Shown piece by piece: positions 51,034 to 59,764 of a stretch of 64,000 nt of DNA. The stretch is from Bog-159 sp049511415 (GTDB lineage: Bacteria > Acidobacteriota > Terriglobia > Bryobacterales > Bryobacteraceae): contig JBEKYC010000015.1 of NCBI GenBank assembly GCA_049511415.1, forward strand, positions 44,378 through 108,377, read 5' to 3'. Below the pieces are notes generated by a model that made no database searches, was not told where the DNA came from, and was given only the letters and a program-made list of their open reading frames with translations. The stretch's first letter is position 1. The number at the start of each line of letters is the position of its first letter. The translations under genes and the position numbers were made by a program.

Positions 51034-54000
51034 ATGGTCAAGCTCTGTTGCGGTTGGCTGATTCTCGCGTCGCTATTGCTTTCTGGTTGTTTGCGGCGTG
51101 TCACTTTAAATAGCCCTGGCGCGCCAGCCGTGGCGCCGTCCAAGGATGCAAAAGCGGAGGGGGCCGAACTGCGCGAGCATCGGGAAACCCCATCAGAGCA
51201 TTGGTCGCGGCTTCGGGCCTACAAGCACGCCGCCGCGCGAACCCTGGCCATGCGGGCGCGGCTCGGGATGAAAGATCCGGCCGCACCGCAGACTGCGCCG
51301 GGCACGGCGGCTGACCCGTTCACGTGGACATTCCTGGGACCGCAGCCGATTGGGACTGGCAATCCCGCGAATCCATTTTCCGGTTCGATCCGGGACATCG
51401 TGCTGGACCACTATGATAGCGCCACGATTTACGTGGTGACGTTCCTGGGAAAGATCTGGAAGACAACCAACTCAGGCGCGACGTGGGCGCCCTTGCTGGA
51501 TTACGGTTCGCTAACCGCCGTCGACGCTTTGGTGGCCGATCCGGTTCTCCCCAACACCCTGTATGTGGAGAATGGCGACCTGTTGCGCTCGACTGACGGT
51601 GGGCAGACCTGGCAGCAACTCCCGGCGGTGGCCGAGGACAGCGCGCAGGACTGCGCGACTTATGCTTTCGCCGTGAGCCCAACCGGCGGCACATGGCTGG
51701 CTTTGGAGATGTGCCCCACCAGTAACACACAAAGCGGGGTCTACCGCTCGACCGACGCGGGCAAGACCTGGACGCTGGTGTTTACGCCGAGCGCGGCGGC
51801 TGTGAACTGGGCGGAGCAGGATTCGACTCTCCTAAGCCTGGGCGATAGTGCCTACCTTGTGGGCGACCTGCGGTTTAACTCCGGAAGCAGCAGTTACGCA
51901 TATCTGGCCATCCCCACTTACCCGGGCGTAGCTGCCTATGTATCCACGGACGGCGGCGCGACTTGGAGCGACAAATCGCCTCAAGTGGAGGCGCATGCGT
52001 CGGCCACCGAGGTACACATGCTGGGGGCGCCGTCATCTCCCACGACGCTGTTCCTGCTCGCCGGCGGCTACCAAACCGCCGGGTTCACTAGTACGCTGCT
52101 CAAGAGCAGCGATGGGGGAACCACCTGGCAGACGATGTCGGATCTTCCGAACGATTTCGGGTCTCCGCGACCCCCCAGCCTGCTGGCGGTGCATCCCACC
52201 GATCCAACCCTGGTGTTCTTCGGCAGCGTGCAGTTTTACCGGTCTACCGACGGAGGGAATAGCTGGGCGAACATGATGACCATTTGGCCGTCTTCCTCCA
52301 TCCATACGGATCAGCACGCGCTGGTTTTCACCAGTGACGCCCAGCGCTTGTACGAATCGAGCGATGGGGGCATCTGGACCGCCACAGAATTTTATGCGGA
52401 CTTTATGGACTGGACCAGCTTGAACTACGGGTTGGGGACCGCCGAATTTTACGCTCCTATAGCAGTGGATGCGCAGAACCCCAGCCACGTTTTGGGCGGC
52501 ACGCAGGACAACTCGACGCTGGTGTATTGCTGCTCGGCCGGCGCGAGTTGGGTCCAGACGGCTTGCGGCGATGGCCTGAGCACGGCGATCGATCCTACCA
52601 ATTCGGCCAATGCGTACACGACATGCAACGGCGGGGTTTTCAAGTCTTACACCGGAGGGCAGCCGGGCGGGTGGACACAACTGACCGCGGGATTGCCGGA
52701 CCTGGCTGACGACTGGCCCATTTTGGCTTTGGACAACCTGAATCCAAGCAATGTGTATCTGATACCGGGAGGGACCGGCTTTTACCAGAGTCAGGACGGT
52801 GGAAACTCGTGGCGTGCGATGGGCAGTTCCCTGAAAGCTGTGAATCAAATCGCGGTCAGTCCGGCAAATTCCAACGTGGTTTACGTGGCTGCTAGCGGCT
52901 TCGGCGCTACCTTGTCGACCACTGCGAACGCATTAGCCGCCACGCCGGTCTGGACTTCATCGACGCTTCCATCCGCCAATCTGGTCTATCCGCTCGGAGT
53001 CGCGCCCGACCCGAAAGACGCAACCAAGGCCGCTGTGTTGTTGGGAGTCTACGAGTACGCCGTGGACTCGGGCCAATATGTATTGGCCAAGACTACCGAT
53101 CAAGGGGCTACCTGGCAAACCAGCCTGATCAGTTTCGGCGACCCCAACTTTCCATACGCGAATGACACCAATTTCTACTCTTCCATAGCGGCCGATCCCG
53201 ACATCCCCAATGTTCTTTATATTCTCAAAGATTTGTCGGCGTACCGCAGTTCTGACGGCGGGGCCACCTGGTATCCGCTGGCCTCGGGCCTGCCGCTGGT
53301 GGCGGCGACGGGCATATCCGTGCACCAGGCATCGCGCACGCTTTGGGTAGGCACGCAGGGCCGCGGCATGTGGAACTTATCGATCCCCACCTCCGCGCCG
53401 AGATTGAGCAGCGTGGCGGCGACGCAGATCGCGCCAGCCACGGCTTCCTCGCTGACCGTTACCGGAGTGAACTTCGACGGCAACTCCACCGTGCTGGTGA
53501 ACGGCGCGGCGATTCCGACCACTTTCGTCGGCAGCACGGAATTAACCGCGAACGCCTCCGCGAGCACCTTCCCGATCGCCGCGTATTACTACATCAGCGT
53601 CAGCACACCGGGCAGCGGAGGCGGCCTTTCCGATCCCGTGGCCTTGGCGATCGGTGTGGTGCTCAACGCCGGAGGACTCGTTAGCTCGGCGGACCCAACC
53701 GTTACGCAGTTAGTGCCCGGGGCCCTGATGTCCATATACGGCGCCAATCTGGCGCCGTCCAGTGTGCTGGCTACGCTGCCGCTGCCGTCGAGTCTGAATG
53801 AAGTGCAGGTGCTGATTAATGGCGTGGCCGCGCCGCTTGTGTATGTTTCTCCCACCCAGATCAATTTTGTCGTGCCTTGGGAGGTAGACGGCCAGACGTC
53901 GGCTACCGTGATGATCCAAAACGGAGGTATGCAGAGTTCACCGTTACAGGCGGCGGTGGCGGTGGCCACGCCCGCAATATTCACCATCAACGCGCAGGGG

Positions 54001-54387
54001 CAGGGCGCGATTCTGATAGCGAACACGTCGATTATCGCCGCCCCGGCGGGGGCGTTTCCGAACTCGCGTCCGGCCCAGGCGGGCGAATATATCGAAATCT
54101 ACGCCACCGGCCTTGGCACAGTCAACCAGACGCCCGAGGACGGACAGGCTCCCGGCGGCGCCGACCCCGTCAACCTGCAGAGTATCTACGTTGTGTGGTA
54201 CACCTCCCCGTCGCAGGCTACAGCGAACATGCCGGTGTACACCGGGCTGGCGCCGGGTTTTCCGGGTTTGTACCAAATTGACGTGCAGGTCCCGACGGGC
54301 CTCAGCGGGAATGCCGTCCCCATCGCGATCTATTCGTATGATGCGGGCGGCGTGCATTCGAGTCAAGTGACTCTGGCAATCCAATAA
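51034..54387 (+). CDS. BNR/Asp-box repeat lipoprotein with acidobacterial C-terminal domain
   Basis: 1117 aa. Lipoprotein signal with lipobox LSGC (Cys19). From about residue 95 on, many Asp-box repeats (S-x-D-x-G-x-T-W; for example SSDGGTTW, STDGGNSW, TTDQGATW) form one or two VPS10-like beta-propellers. After residue about 870 comes a TIGR03437-type domain (LVPGALMSIYGANLAP, NGVAAPLVYVSPTQINFVVPW, GEYIEIYATGLGTV) frequent in Solibacter. It should be a surface-attached protein, perhaps a glycan-binding or sialidase-like protein; the catalytic residues of sialidases are not evident. Confidence 0.8.
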   Translation: MVKLCCGWLILASLLLSGCLRRVTLNSPGAPAVAPSKDAKAEGAELREHRETPSEHWSRLRAYKHAAARTLAMRARLGMKDPAAPQTAPGTAADPFTWTFLGPQPIGTGNPANPFSGSIRDIVLDHYDSATIYVVTFLGKIWKTTNSGATWAPLLDYGSLTAVDALVADPVLPNTLYVENGDLLRSTDGGQTWQQLPAVAEDSAQDCATYAFAVSPTGGTWLALEMCPTSNTQSGVYRSTDAGKTWTLVFTPSAAAVNWAEQDSTLLSLGDSAYLVGDLRFNSGSSSYAYLAIPTYPGVAAYVSTDGGATWSDKSPQVEAHASATEVHMLGAPSSPTTLFLLAGGYQTAGFTSTLLKSSDGGTTWQTMSDLPNDFGSPRPPSLLAVHPTDPTLVFFGSVQFYRSTDGGNSWANMMTIWPSSSIHTDQHALVFTSDAQRLYESSDGGIWTATEFYADFMDWTSLNYGLGTAEFYAPIAVDAQNPSHVLGGTQDNSTLVYCCSAGASWVQTACGDGLSTAIDPTNSANAYTTCNGGVFKSYTGGQPGGWTQLTAGLPDLADDWPILALDNLNPSNVYLIPGGTGFYQSQDGGNSWRAMGSSLKAVNQIAVSPANSNVVYVAASGFGATLSTTANALAATPVWTSSTLPSANLVYPLGVAPDPKDATKAAVLLGVYEYAVDSGQYVLAKTTDQGATWQTSLISFGDPNFPYANDTNFYSSIAADPDIPNVLYILKDLSAYRSSDGGATWYPLASGLPLVAATGISVHQASRTLWVGTQGRGMWNLSIPTSAPRLSSVAATQIAPATASSLTVTGVNFDGNSTVLVNGAAIPTTFVGSTELTANASASTFPIAAYYYISVSTPGSGGGLSDPVALAIGVVLNAGGLVSSADPTVTQLVPGALMSIYGANLAPSSVLATLPLPSSLNEVQVLINGVAAPLVYVSPTQINFVVPWEVDGQTSATVMIQNGGMQSSPLQAAVAVATPAIFTINAQGQGAILIANTSIIAAPAGAFPNSRPAQAGEYIEIYATGLGTVNQTPEDGQAPGGADPVNLQSIYVVWYTSPSQATANMPVYTGLAPGFPGLYQIDVQVPTGLSGNAVPIAIYSYDAGGVHSSQVTLAIQ

Positions 54388-54421
54388 GAGTGCGCCGGCC
54401 GCAGGCGCGGCACGCGCGATT

Positions 54422-54439
54422 ACAGATATTTCTATCTGT
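54422..54439. promoter_or_regulatory. Perfect inverted repeat ACAGATA-TTTC-TATCTGT
   Basis: Seven-bp arms (54422-54428 and 54433-54439) with a 4-base loop, 41 bases before the GTG of the AAA gene. A CATAAT -10-like hexamer (54469-54474) lies six bases before that GTG. The repeat is placed where an operator or activator site would be; it could alternatively act as a hairpin after the BNR gene. Confidence 0.45.
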
Positions 54440-54480
54440 CCGCCGTCCAAGCGGGCGCGCCGCGCCGTCATAATAGATAG

Positions 54481-55980
54481 GTGCTCGCCGCAGAAAAGAT
54501 CGAGAAGCAGGAAAGCCGCGCCGCGCAAACCCTGCGCGAGGTCTTCGATTCCGGACGGCCGCTGATTTACGTACGCTCCGCCGAAGAGCGGCGCGTCGCC
54601 CGCATTTTGAGCGAGGTCGGCGGCCGCTGGCCCACGCCCCTGCCTGTCTGGACCTGGAGCCTGACGGAAGGATTATGCGCCGAAGGCGGAGCGGCCGAGC
54701 CCGGCACCCAGTCGCCGCGCGGTGTGCTCGACCACATTGCCGCCTATCCGTCCGCCGCCATCTTCCACCTGAAGGATTTCCACGAGCCACTGCGCGATTC
54801 CGCCGAGACGCGCCGCCGTCTGCGCGATATCTACGAGAGCTGCCGCGACCGGCGCAAATTCATCGTGATCAGTTCGCCCGTGCGCGCCATTCCGGAGGAG
54901 GTCGAACGTAGTCTGCTGTTTCTGGAATTGCGTCCGCCCGACCTGGTGGAGCTGACCGACTTCCTGCGCGAAGAGATTCCCGGCGCCGGACCCGGCGAGG
55001 CGACTCTGCAGCAGATGGCCCGCGCCCTGCAAGGCCTGACGCTCGATGAAGCCCGCTATGCGCTGCGCCGGGCCTTGGCCGCCAGCCCGCAGCTCGGTCC
55101 GGAATCCACTCGCGCGCTGCTCGAAGAGAAGCGCCTGCTGGTGAATCGCAGCGGCTACATCGAGTTCATAGCCGAAGGCGGTGACCTGGCGCATGTCGGC
55201 GGCCTGGAGAATCTGAAGACCTGGTTGATCGAGCGGCGCAGACTCTTTCAGATGCGCGACTCGCTCAGCGCCGAAATCGTGCCCAAGGGACTCCTCATGA
55301 TGGGCATTCCCGGCTGCGGCAAGAGTCTCTCCGTGAAAGCCATCGCCTCGCACTTCGATCTGCCGCTCTACCGCATCGACATGATCGAGATCTTCTCCGG
55401 CCGCCATGGCAAGCCGGAAGGCGCGTTCGTGCAGGCCTGCCGCATGCTGGAAGATATGGCGCCGGCGGTGCTGTGGTTCGACGAAATCGAGATGGGTATC
55501 ACATCCACCGAATCGAGCGGGGAGCAGGGGCGCATCTTCGCCTTCTTCCTTACCTGGATGCAGGAGAAGACTCGCGGCCTGTTCGTGGCCGCCACCGCCA
55601 ACCGCATCGATCTGCTGCCCGCCGAGATGATCCGCAAAGGCCGCTTCGACGAGGTGTTCTTTGTGGACCTGCCGCTTGAGGAAGAGCGCATCGAAATTTT
55701 CAAGATCCATCTAAGCCGCCGGGGCGTGGATCCGGCGCGATTCGATCTGCGCCAATTCACGGGCTTCACGGTCGGTTGGACCGGCGCCGAAATCGAGCAG
55801 TGCGTGGTCTCCGCGCTCACCAAAGCCAAGCTGGCCGATCGCGAGATGACCGAGGACGATCTGCTCAGCGTGGCCGTCACCATCGTGCCGCTCTCGCGCA
55901 CCATGAAGGAACAGATCAATCACATCCGCAGCTGGGCGTTTGAACGCGCCGTGCGCGCCTCTCCGCAAAGCCGGGGTTGA
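54481..55980 (+). CDS. Ycf46-like AAA ATPase
   Basis: 499 aa. N-terminal helical domain of about 240 residues with conserved RSAEERRVARIL, then an AAA core: Walker A MGIPGCGKS, Walker B VLWFDEIEMG, an Arg-finger segment EMIRKGRFDEVFFVDLP and VGWTGAEIEQCVVSA. Ycf46 proteins are found in cyanobacteria and related groups and their role is unclear. The GTG start has no ribosome-binding site and lies six bases after a CATAAT hexamer, so a leaderless mRNA is plausible. Ends before a bidirectional hairpin. Confidence 0.8.
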   Translation: MLAAEKIEKQESRAAQTLREVFDSGRPLIYVRSAEERRVARILSEVGGRWPTPLPVWTWSLTEGLCAEGGAAEPGTQSPRGVLDHIAAYPSAAIFHLKDFHEPLRDSAETRRRLRDIYESCRDRRKFIVISSPVRAIPEEVERSLLFLELRPPDLVELTDFLREEIPGAGPGEATLQQMARALQGLTLDEARYALRRALAASPQLGPESTRALLEEKRLLVNRSGYIEFIAEGGDLAHVGGLENLKTWLIERRRLFQMRDSLSAEIVPKGLLMMGIPGCGKSLSVKAIASHFDLPLYRIDMIEIFSGRHGKPEGAFVQACRMLEDMAPAVLWFDEIEMGITSTESSGEQGRIFAFFLTWMQEKTRGLFVAATANRIDLLPAEMIRKGRFDEVFFVDLPLEEERIEIFKIHLSRRGVDPARFDLRQFTGFTVGWTGAEIEQCVVSALTKAKLADREMTEDDLLSVAVTIVPLSRTMKEQINHIRSWAFERAVRASPQSRG

Positions 55981-55996
55981 CTCTGACCCTGGCGAA

Positions 55997-56023
55997 GGCC
56001 GCGGATTTATTGACTCCGCGGCC
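55997..56023. terminator. Bidirectional terminator hairpin
   Basis: GGCCGCGGA (55997-56005) and TCCGCGGCC (56015-56023) make a perfect 9-bp stem with a 9-base loop, midway between two convergent genes ending at 55980 and 56039. There is no clear U-tract on either side. Confidence 0.6.
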
Positions 56024-56038
56024 GCATGGATCGTTCCT

Positions 56039-56584
56039 CTAACTGTTGCCCAGATACATCACGTGCACGTAAGTTCCTAACCGGACGTTATAAGCCAGGT
56101 ACCAGCCCACGTGATCCGGATCGTCGTAGATCACGATCTGGTCGCTATCCCAAAGCCAGTCGGCACAGTTGATCAGATCCGGCGGACCTACGCTGAAATA
56201 GAACCCGCCAAACCAGAACCGGCTCGGACCGCCGCCCACTAACCGGAAAACGTGACCTTTCCCGATGCCGCCCGTAAAGTGGCCGTGCTCCCAGGGATGG
56301 TCGAGATGAAAACGGGCGTCGTCTTTGCCCGTATCGTGTCCCACCCATTTGCCGTTGGTGTGCACGTGCGGAGCTTCCGGATGCCCCGCCTGGTCCGGTG
56401 CGCGATGCGCTTCCGGCTGAACGTTATTGTGCGGCGCTGCCTTTGCGGGCGGGGGACCTTTTTTGGGAATGTACCCGCCACCCACACCATGGCTGCCGCC
56501 GTGTTGCTCTTCATCTTTGTGCTGTGCCAGGGCCGGGAACGAAAGCATCCCAATCACTGTCAGCAGCCCGATCATGCTCCTCAT
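56039..56584 (-). CDS. Small exported His-rich protein of unknown function
   Basis: 181 aa from ATG 56584 (GGGGAGG upstream); the 26 residues before it in frame lack signal character. Signal peptide about 1-20 (LSFPALAQ). A His/Gly/Pro-rich stretch (about 21-105) is followed by a conserved-looking C-terminal part with WFGGFYFSVGPPDLINC, WLWDSDQIVIYDD and YNVRLGTYVHVMYLG, a beta-rich domain typical of Acidobacteria small unknowns. May bind metal through its His residues; no direct evidence. Confidence 0.65.
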   Translation of the reverse strand: MRSMIGLLTVIGMLSFPALAQHKDEEQHGGSHGVGGGYIPKKGPPPAKAAPHNNVQPEAHRAPDQAGHPEAPHVHTNGKWVGHDTGKDDARFHLDHPWEHGHFTGGIGKGHVFRLVGGGPSRFWFGGFYFSVGPPDLINCADWLWDSDQIVIYDDPDHVGWYLAYNVRLGTYVHVMYLGNS

Positions 56585-56688
56585 TAGAGCCTCCCCAAGC
56601 AGTTTACCATCGTGAGTCGGCGGAGTATGGAAAGTCACGCCGCGAGATGATCGAATCGGCACAGTTCCAGATGGTCCGGAATCTGTCC

Positions 56689-57210
56689 TTAGAACTCTTC
56701 CAGGATGCAGACGTCGCGCAGGTTGCGGTACCGCTCGGCGTAATCCAGGCCGTAGCCTACGACGAATTCGTCCGGAATCTGGAATCCCACGTACGATACC
56801 TTGACCGGCCGCTTGCGGCGTTCGGGTTTATCCAGCAGCGCGGCGATACGGATCGAGCGGGGTTTGCGCTGCTCCAGCAGGTGTACCAGGTATGTGAGTG
56901 TCACGCCGCTATCGACGATATCTTCCACGATCAGCAGATCCGCGCCTTCGACGGATATATCCAGATCCTTGGTCACCTTCACTTCACCCGAAGTGGTGGT
57001 GCCTTTGCCGTAGCTGGAGATGCCCATGAAATCCACAAAGGCATCCCGGTGCAGCGCCCGCGCCAGATCGGCCAGGAAGAAGCATGCGCCTTTCAGAATG
57101 CAGATCAGGTGCAGTTTGCCGTCGGGATAATCGCGGTCGATGGCCGCGCCAATTTCGCGCACGCGCGCCTGGATTTGTTCCTCGGAAAGAAGTACACGCA
57201 GGGTACCCAA
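56689..57210 (-). CDS. hpt: Hypoxanthine phosphoribosyltransferase
   Basis: 173 aa. The PRPP loop VEDIVDSGVTLTYLV (about 95-109) and MGISSYGKGT are family signatures, and the C-terminal VGYGLDYAERYRNL fits HPRT. It salvages hypoxanthine (and usually guanine) to IMP/GMP. The only available start is TTG 57210, four bases after the upstream stop; weak purines precede it. Normal length for bacterial Hpt. Confidence 0.9.
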   Translation of the reverse strand: MGTLRVLLSEEQIQARVREIGAAIDRDYPDGKLHLICILKGACFFLADLARALHRDAFVDFMGISSYGKGTTTSGEVKVTKDLDISVEGADLLIVEDIVDSGVTLTYLVHLLEQRKPRSIRIAALLDKPERRKRPVKVSYVGFQIPDEFVVGYGLDYAERYRNLRDVCILEEF

Positions 57211-57214
57211 GGTT

Positions 57215-58030
57215 CTAATCCGCCGCCGCGGTCAGCCGGGTGCTTTCCGGCCCGATGTGTATGTGCGCGCCGGTGGCCTTGCCGGCTACCGCGTGCCAGA
57301 AGGCGAAGTACGGGATGCGCTGCGTTTCCAGGTATTGCCGCAGCCAGGCGCCCTCCGCGGTATCTGGACTGACGGCCACGTCCACCCGTCCGCGGTGGTC
57401 GAAGCCCAGCGCGCGATGCACGGCTGTTTCTCCCATGGCGCTGACGGGCAGCGGCTTCGAAAACCGGCGCTCGTATGCCGCCGACAACTGCTGGAACTGT
57501 GCCGGCGAGAAGGTCCCCGCGCCATCGAAATGCATGGTGTCCCTGGCGCCTTCGGCCGGGGACGAGGGCTGCGGTAAGCGTGCCTGCTCGGCGCGCACCA
57601 TTTCGACTAAGTCGTGGCAAATCCGGGCGCGCGATACCGCCAGGTCATATTCGTTGTGCGCGAAGTCGCTCTGTTCTTTGAATGGCTGTAATTCGTTCTG
57701 CGCCGCCAGGCCGGAGTCGACCAGGCCGCGCATCTTATCGAGCTGCTTCTGCCGGCGCTGCAGACGGTTCTCGGCGGCAGTCACCATTTGATTGGCCTGC
57801 TCTTCGGTGAGGTCCGTGATGGACATCGTGCGCCGCAGCATGGCGAGGTCCTGCGCGTCGCCCAGCGCATCCTCCGCTTTTTCCACTTCCACGCGGGGAA
57901 CGGCGCCGGCATCGGCCAGCGCGCGCAAGCGGGCGATGTTCAGCCGCGCGCGCATCACGTCCGGATCCTCGGCCTGCGGAGCGGCGCGGAGAATAACCGT
58001 AGCAAATATTACAAAAGCAATAAAACGCAT
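57215..58030 (-). CDS. Exported coiled-coil protein with a C-terminal M15/Hedgehog-like domain
   Basis: 271 aa with a signal peptide (about 1-17). Residues 20-150 are helical with heptads (LNIARLRALADAGAV, AENRLQRRQKQLDKM) resembling outer-membrane efflux coils. After a Pro-rich linker, residues 170-262 carry HRALGFDHRGRVDVAV and a terminal AHIHIG, a His/Asp/His arrangement like the metal site of M15 peptidases. A peptidoglycan role is possible but unproven; the exact HxxGxAxD spacing is not conserved. Divergent to rsfS with 19 bases between. Confidence 0.55.
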   Translation of the reverse strand: MRFIAFVIFATVILRAAPQAEDPDVMRARLNIARLRALADAGAVPRVEVEKAEDALGDAQDLAMLRRTMSITDLTEEQANQMVTAAENRLQRRQKQLDKMRGLVDSGLAAQNELQPFKEQSDFAHNEYDLAVSRARICHDLVEMVRAEQARLPQPSSPAEGARDTMHFDGAGTFSPAQFQQLSAAYERRFSKPLPVSAMGETAVHRALGFDHRGRVDVAVSPDTAEGAWLRQYLETQRIPYFAFWHAVAGKATGAHIHIGPESTRLTAAAD

Positions 58031-58049
58031 GAGCCAGTACTTCTATTGT

Positions 58050-58475
58050 ATGACGAAGCTGGTACGATACGGACAGGAGCGTGTTCTGACCAAGGTTGAA
58101 CTGCACAATACCGGCCGCAAAGAAAGCAAGTCTGAAACCCCATCCTGGCTGGTGGCCGTCCGAGCCGCCGAATCCAAAAAGGCAACTGACATCCGCGTTC
58201 TGGATCTGACCGGAATTACTTCATTCGCGGATTACTTCGTGATCTGCACGGGCGCCAACGCGCGCAACGTGCAGGCCATCGCCGACGAAGTGGGTCTGCA
58301 GTTGAAGCATCGCGGCGAACTGCCCAACTGCCTGGAAGGGTACACACAGGCGGAGTGGATTCTGGTGGATTACGGCGATTTCCTGGTGCACATCTTCTCA
58401 CCCAAGTCGCGCGAGTATTACGATCTGGAGCGCCTTTGGCGCAACGCGCGGACTCTGGAAATCCCCGCGGAGTGA
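58050..58475 (+). CDS. rsfS: Ribosome silencing factor RsfS
   Basis: 141 aa from ATG 58050. Family core: ADYFVICTGANARNVQAIADEV and EWILVDYGDFLVHIFSPKSREYYDLE. RsfS binds ribosomal protein uL14 and blocks subunit joining in slow growth. The start is not sure: a CTG at 58086, preceded by AGGAG, would give a protein starting nearer to the usual position. Its GTGA overlap with rlmH is a normal arrangement. The first 35 residues look partly unusual. Confidence 0.88.
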   Translation: MTKLVRYGQERVLTKVELHNTGRKESKSETPSWLVAVRAAESKKATDIRVLDLTGITSFADYFVICTGANARNVQAIADEVGLQLKHRGELPNCLEGYTQAEWILVDYGDFLVHIFSPKSREYYDLERLWRNARTLEIPAE

Positions 58476-58891
58476 AGATCTTCCTCTATTACATCGGCAA
58501 GCCGCGGGACGCGCACGCCAATGCCATCGCCGCCGATTTTGCGGGCCGCGCCGCGCATTACTGCGCCTGCGAGATGCGCGAAGTCCGGCCCGACCGCTTC
58601 GATCCGTGGGCCAAGCACGCCAGCGCGCGGCACATCCTGCTAGACCCGGCGGGGAAAGCCATGGATACGACCGCGTTCGTGGCGCTGGTCTCGCGGGCCG
58701 AGATGGAGGGGCGCGATCTGGTGTTCGTGGTGGGCGGCGCCGACGGTTTGCCGCCCGCCTGGCGCGCGCGCGGCGACGTGCTGCTGTCGCTTTCGCGCAT
58801 GACTTTTCCGCACGAACTGGCGCGCGCCATGCTGGCCGAGCAGATCTACCGGGCATTTACTACCTTGCGCGGGCATCCTTACCCGCGCTAA
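58472..58891 (+). CDS. rlmH: 23S rRNA (pseudouridine-1915) N3-methyltransferase
   Basis: 139 aa from GTG 58472. SPOUT-fold signature: VFVVGGADGLPP and SLSRMTFPHELARAMLAEQI, ending HPYPR. RlmH methylates pseudouridine 1915 in helix 69. The four-base GTGA overlap with rsfS is the conserved rsfS-rlmH arrangement. The length is a little under the usual 155, because the N-terminus KIFLYYIGKPRD is already complete. Confidence 0.93.
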   Translation: MKIFLYYIGKPRDAHANAIAADFAGRAAHYCACEMREVRPDRFDPWAKHASARHILLDPAGKAMDTTAFVALVSRAEMEGRDLVFVVGGADGLPPAWRARGDVLLSLSRMTFPHELARAMLAEQIYRAFTTLRGHPYPR

Positions 58892-58906
58892 CTTAATCGA
58901 ATCGAC

Positions 58907-59761
58907 ATGTCGTGGTTCAAAAGGGAAGACCCGAAGCCGGATAAAGTCGCGCCGATCAACGAGGCCGCGCGCAAGCTGAAGACCGAAGGCCTGTGGCTGC
59001 GGTGCGACGGCTGCCGGCAGATTATCTGGAAGAAGGATCTGGAATCCAACTGGAACGTGTGTCCGAAGTGCGGCGCGCACATGCGCATGGGCGCGGATTC
59101 GCGCCTGCGGCTGCTGTTCGACGGGGATTACGAAACGTTCGATAGCGCGCTGCGCTCGTCGGACCCGCTGGACTTCTTCGACTCCAAGCCCTACCGGGAG
59201 CGGTTGGACGGCATGAAGCTGGCCACGTCGCTGTCGGATGCGTTGATCTCGGCTTGCGGCCTGGTGGCGGGGCGGCCGGTCAACATCTGCGCCATGGAGC
59301 CGCGCTTCATCGGCGGCAGCATGGGATGCGTGGTGGGGGAGATGATCACGCGGGCGATCGAGCGATCCATTGCGCGTCGGCTGCCGCTGGTGGTGGTTTC
59401 GGCGTCGGGCGGCGCGCGCATGCAGGAAGGCGCGGTCAGCCTGATGCAGATGGCCAAGATCTCCGCCGCGCTGATGCGCCTGGACGAAGCCCACCTGCCG
59501 TACATCAGCGTGCTGACCGATCCCACGACCGGCGGGGTGACGGCGAGCTACGCGATGCTGGGCGATTTGAACGTGGCCGAACCGGGCGCGCTGATCGGCT
59601 TCGCGGGGCCGCGCGTGATCGAGCAGACCATACGGCAGAAGCTGCCCGAAGGATTCCAGCGTTCCGAGTTCCTGCTGAAGCACGGCATGCTGGATGCGGT
59701 GGTGCCGCGTGCGGAGCTGAAGAGCTACATCGCCAGCTCGCTGCGCTTTCTGATGGACTAA
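58907..59761 (+). CDS. accD: Acetyl-CoA carboxylase carboxyltransferase subunit beta
   Basis: 284 aa. N-terminal zinc ribbon (CDGC and CPKC, about residues 29-50) and a carboxyltransferase domain with GGSMGCVVGE, ASGGARMQEG and GFAGPRVIEQT. With AccA it carries out the malonyl-CoA-forming step of fatty-acid synthesis. No ribosome-binding site is obvious, but the start follows the family N-terminus MSWFKRE. Upstream neighbour rlmH and downstream folC are common partners. Confidence 0.95.
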   Translation: MSWFKREDPKPDKVAPINEAARKLKTEGLWLRCDGCRQIIWKKDLESNWNVCPKCGAHMRMGADSRLRLLFDGDYETFDSALRSSDPLDFFDSKPYRERLDGMKLATSLSDALISACGLVAGRPVNICAMEPRFIGGSMGCVVGEMITRAIERSIARRLPLVVVSASGGARMQEGAVSLMQMAKISAALMRLDEAHLPYISVLTDPTTGGVTASYAMLGDLNVAEPGALIGFAGPRVIEQTIRQKLPEGFQRSEFLLKHGMLDAVVPRAELKSYIASSLRFLMD

Positions 59762-59764
59762 CGT

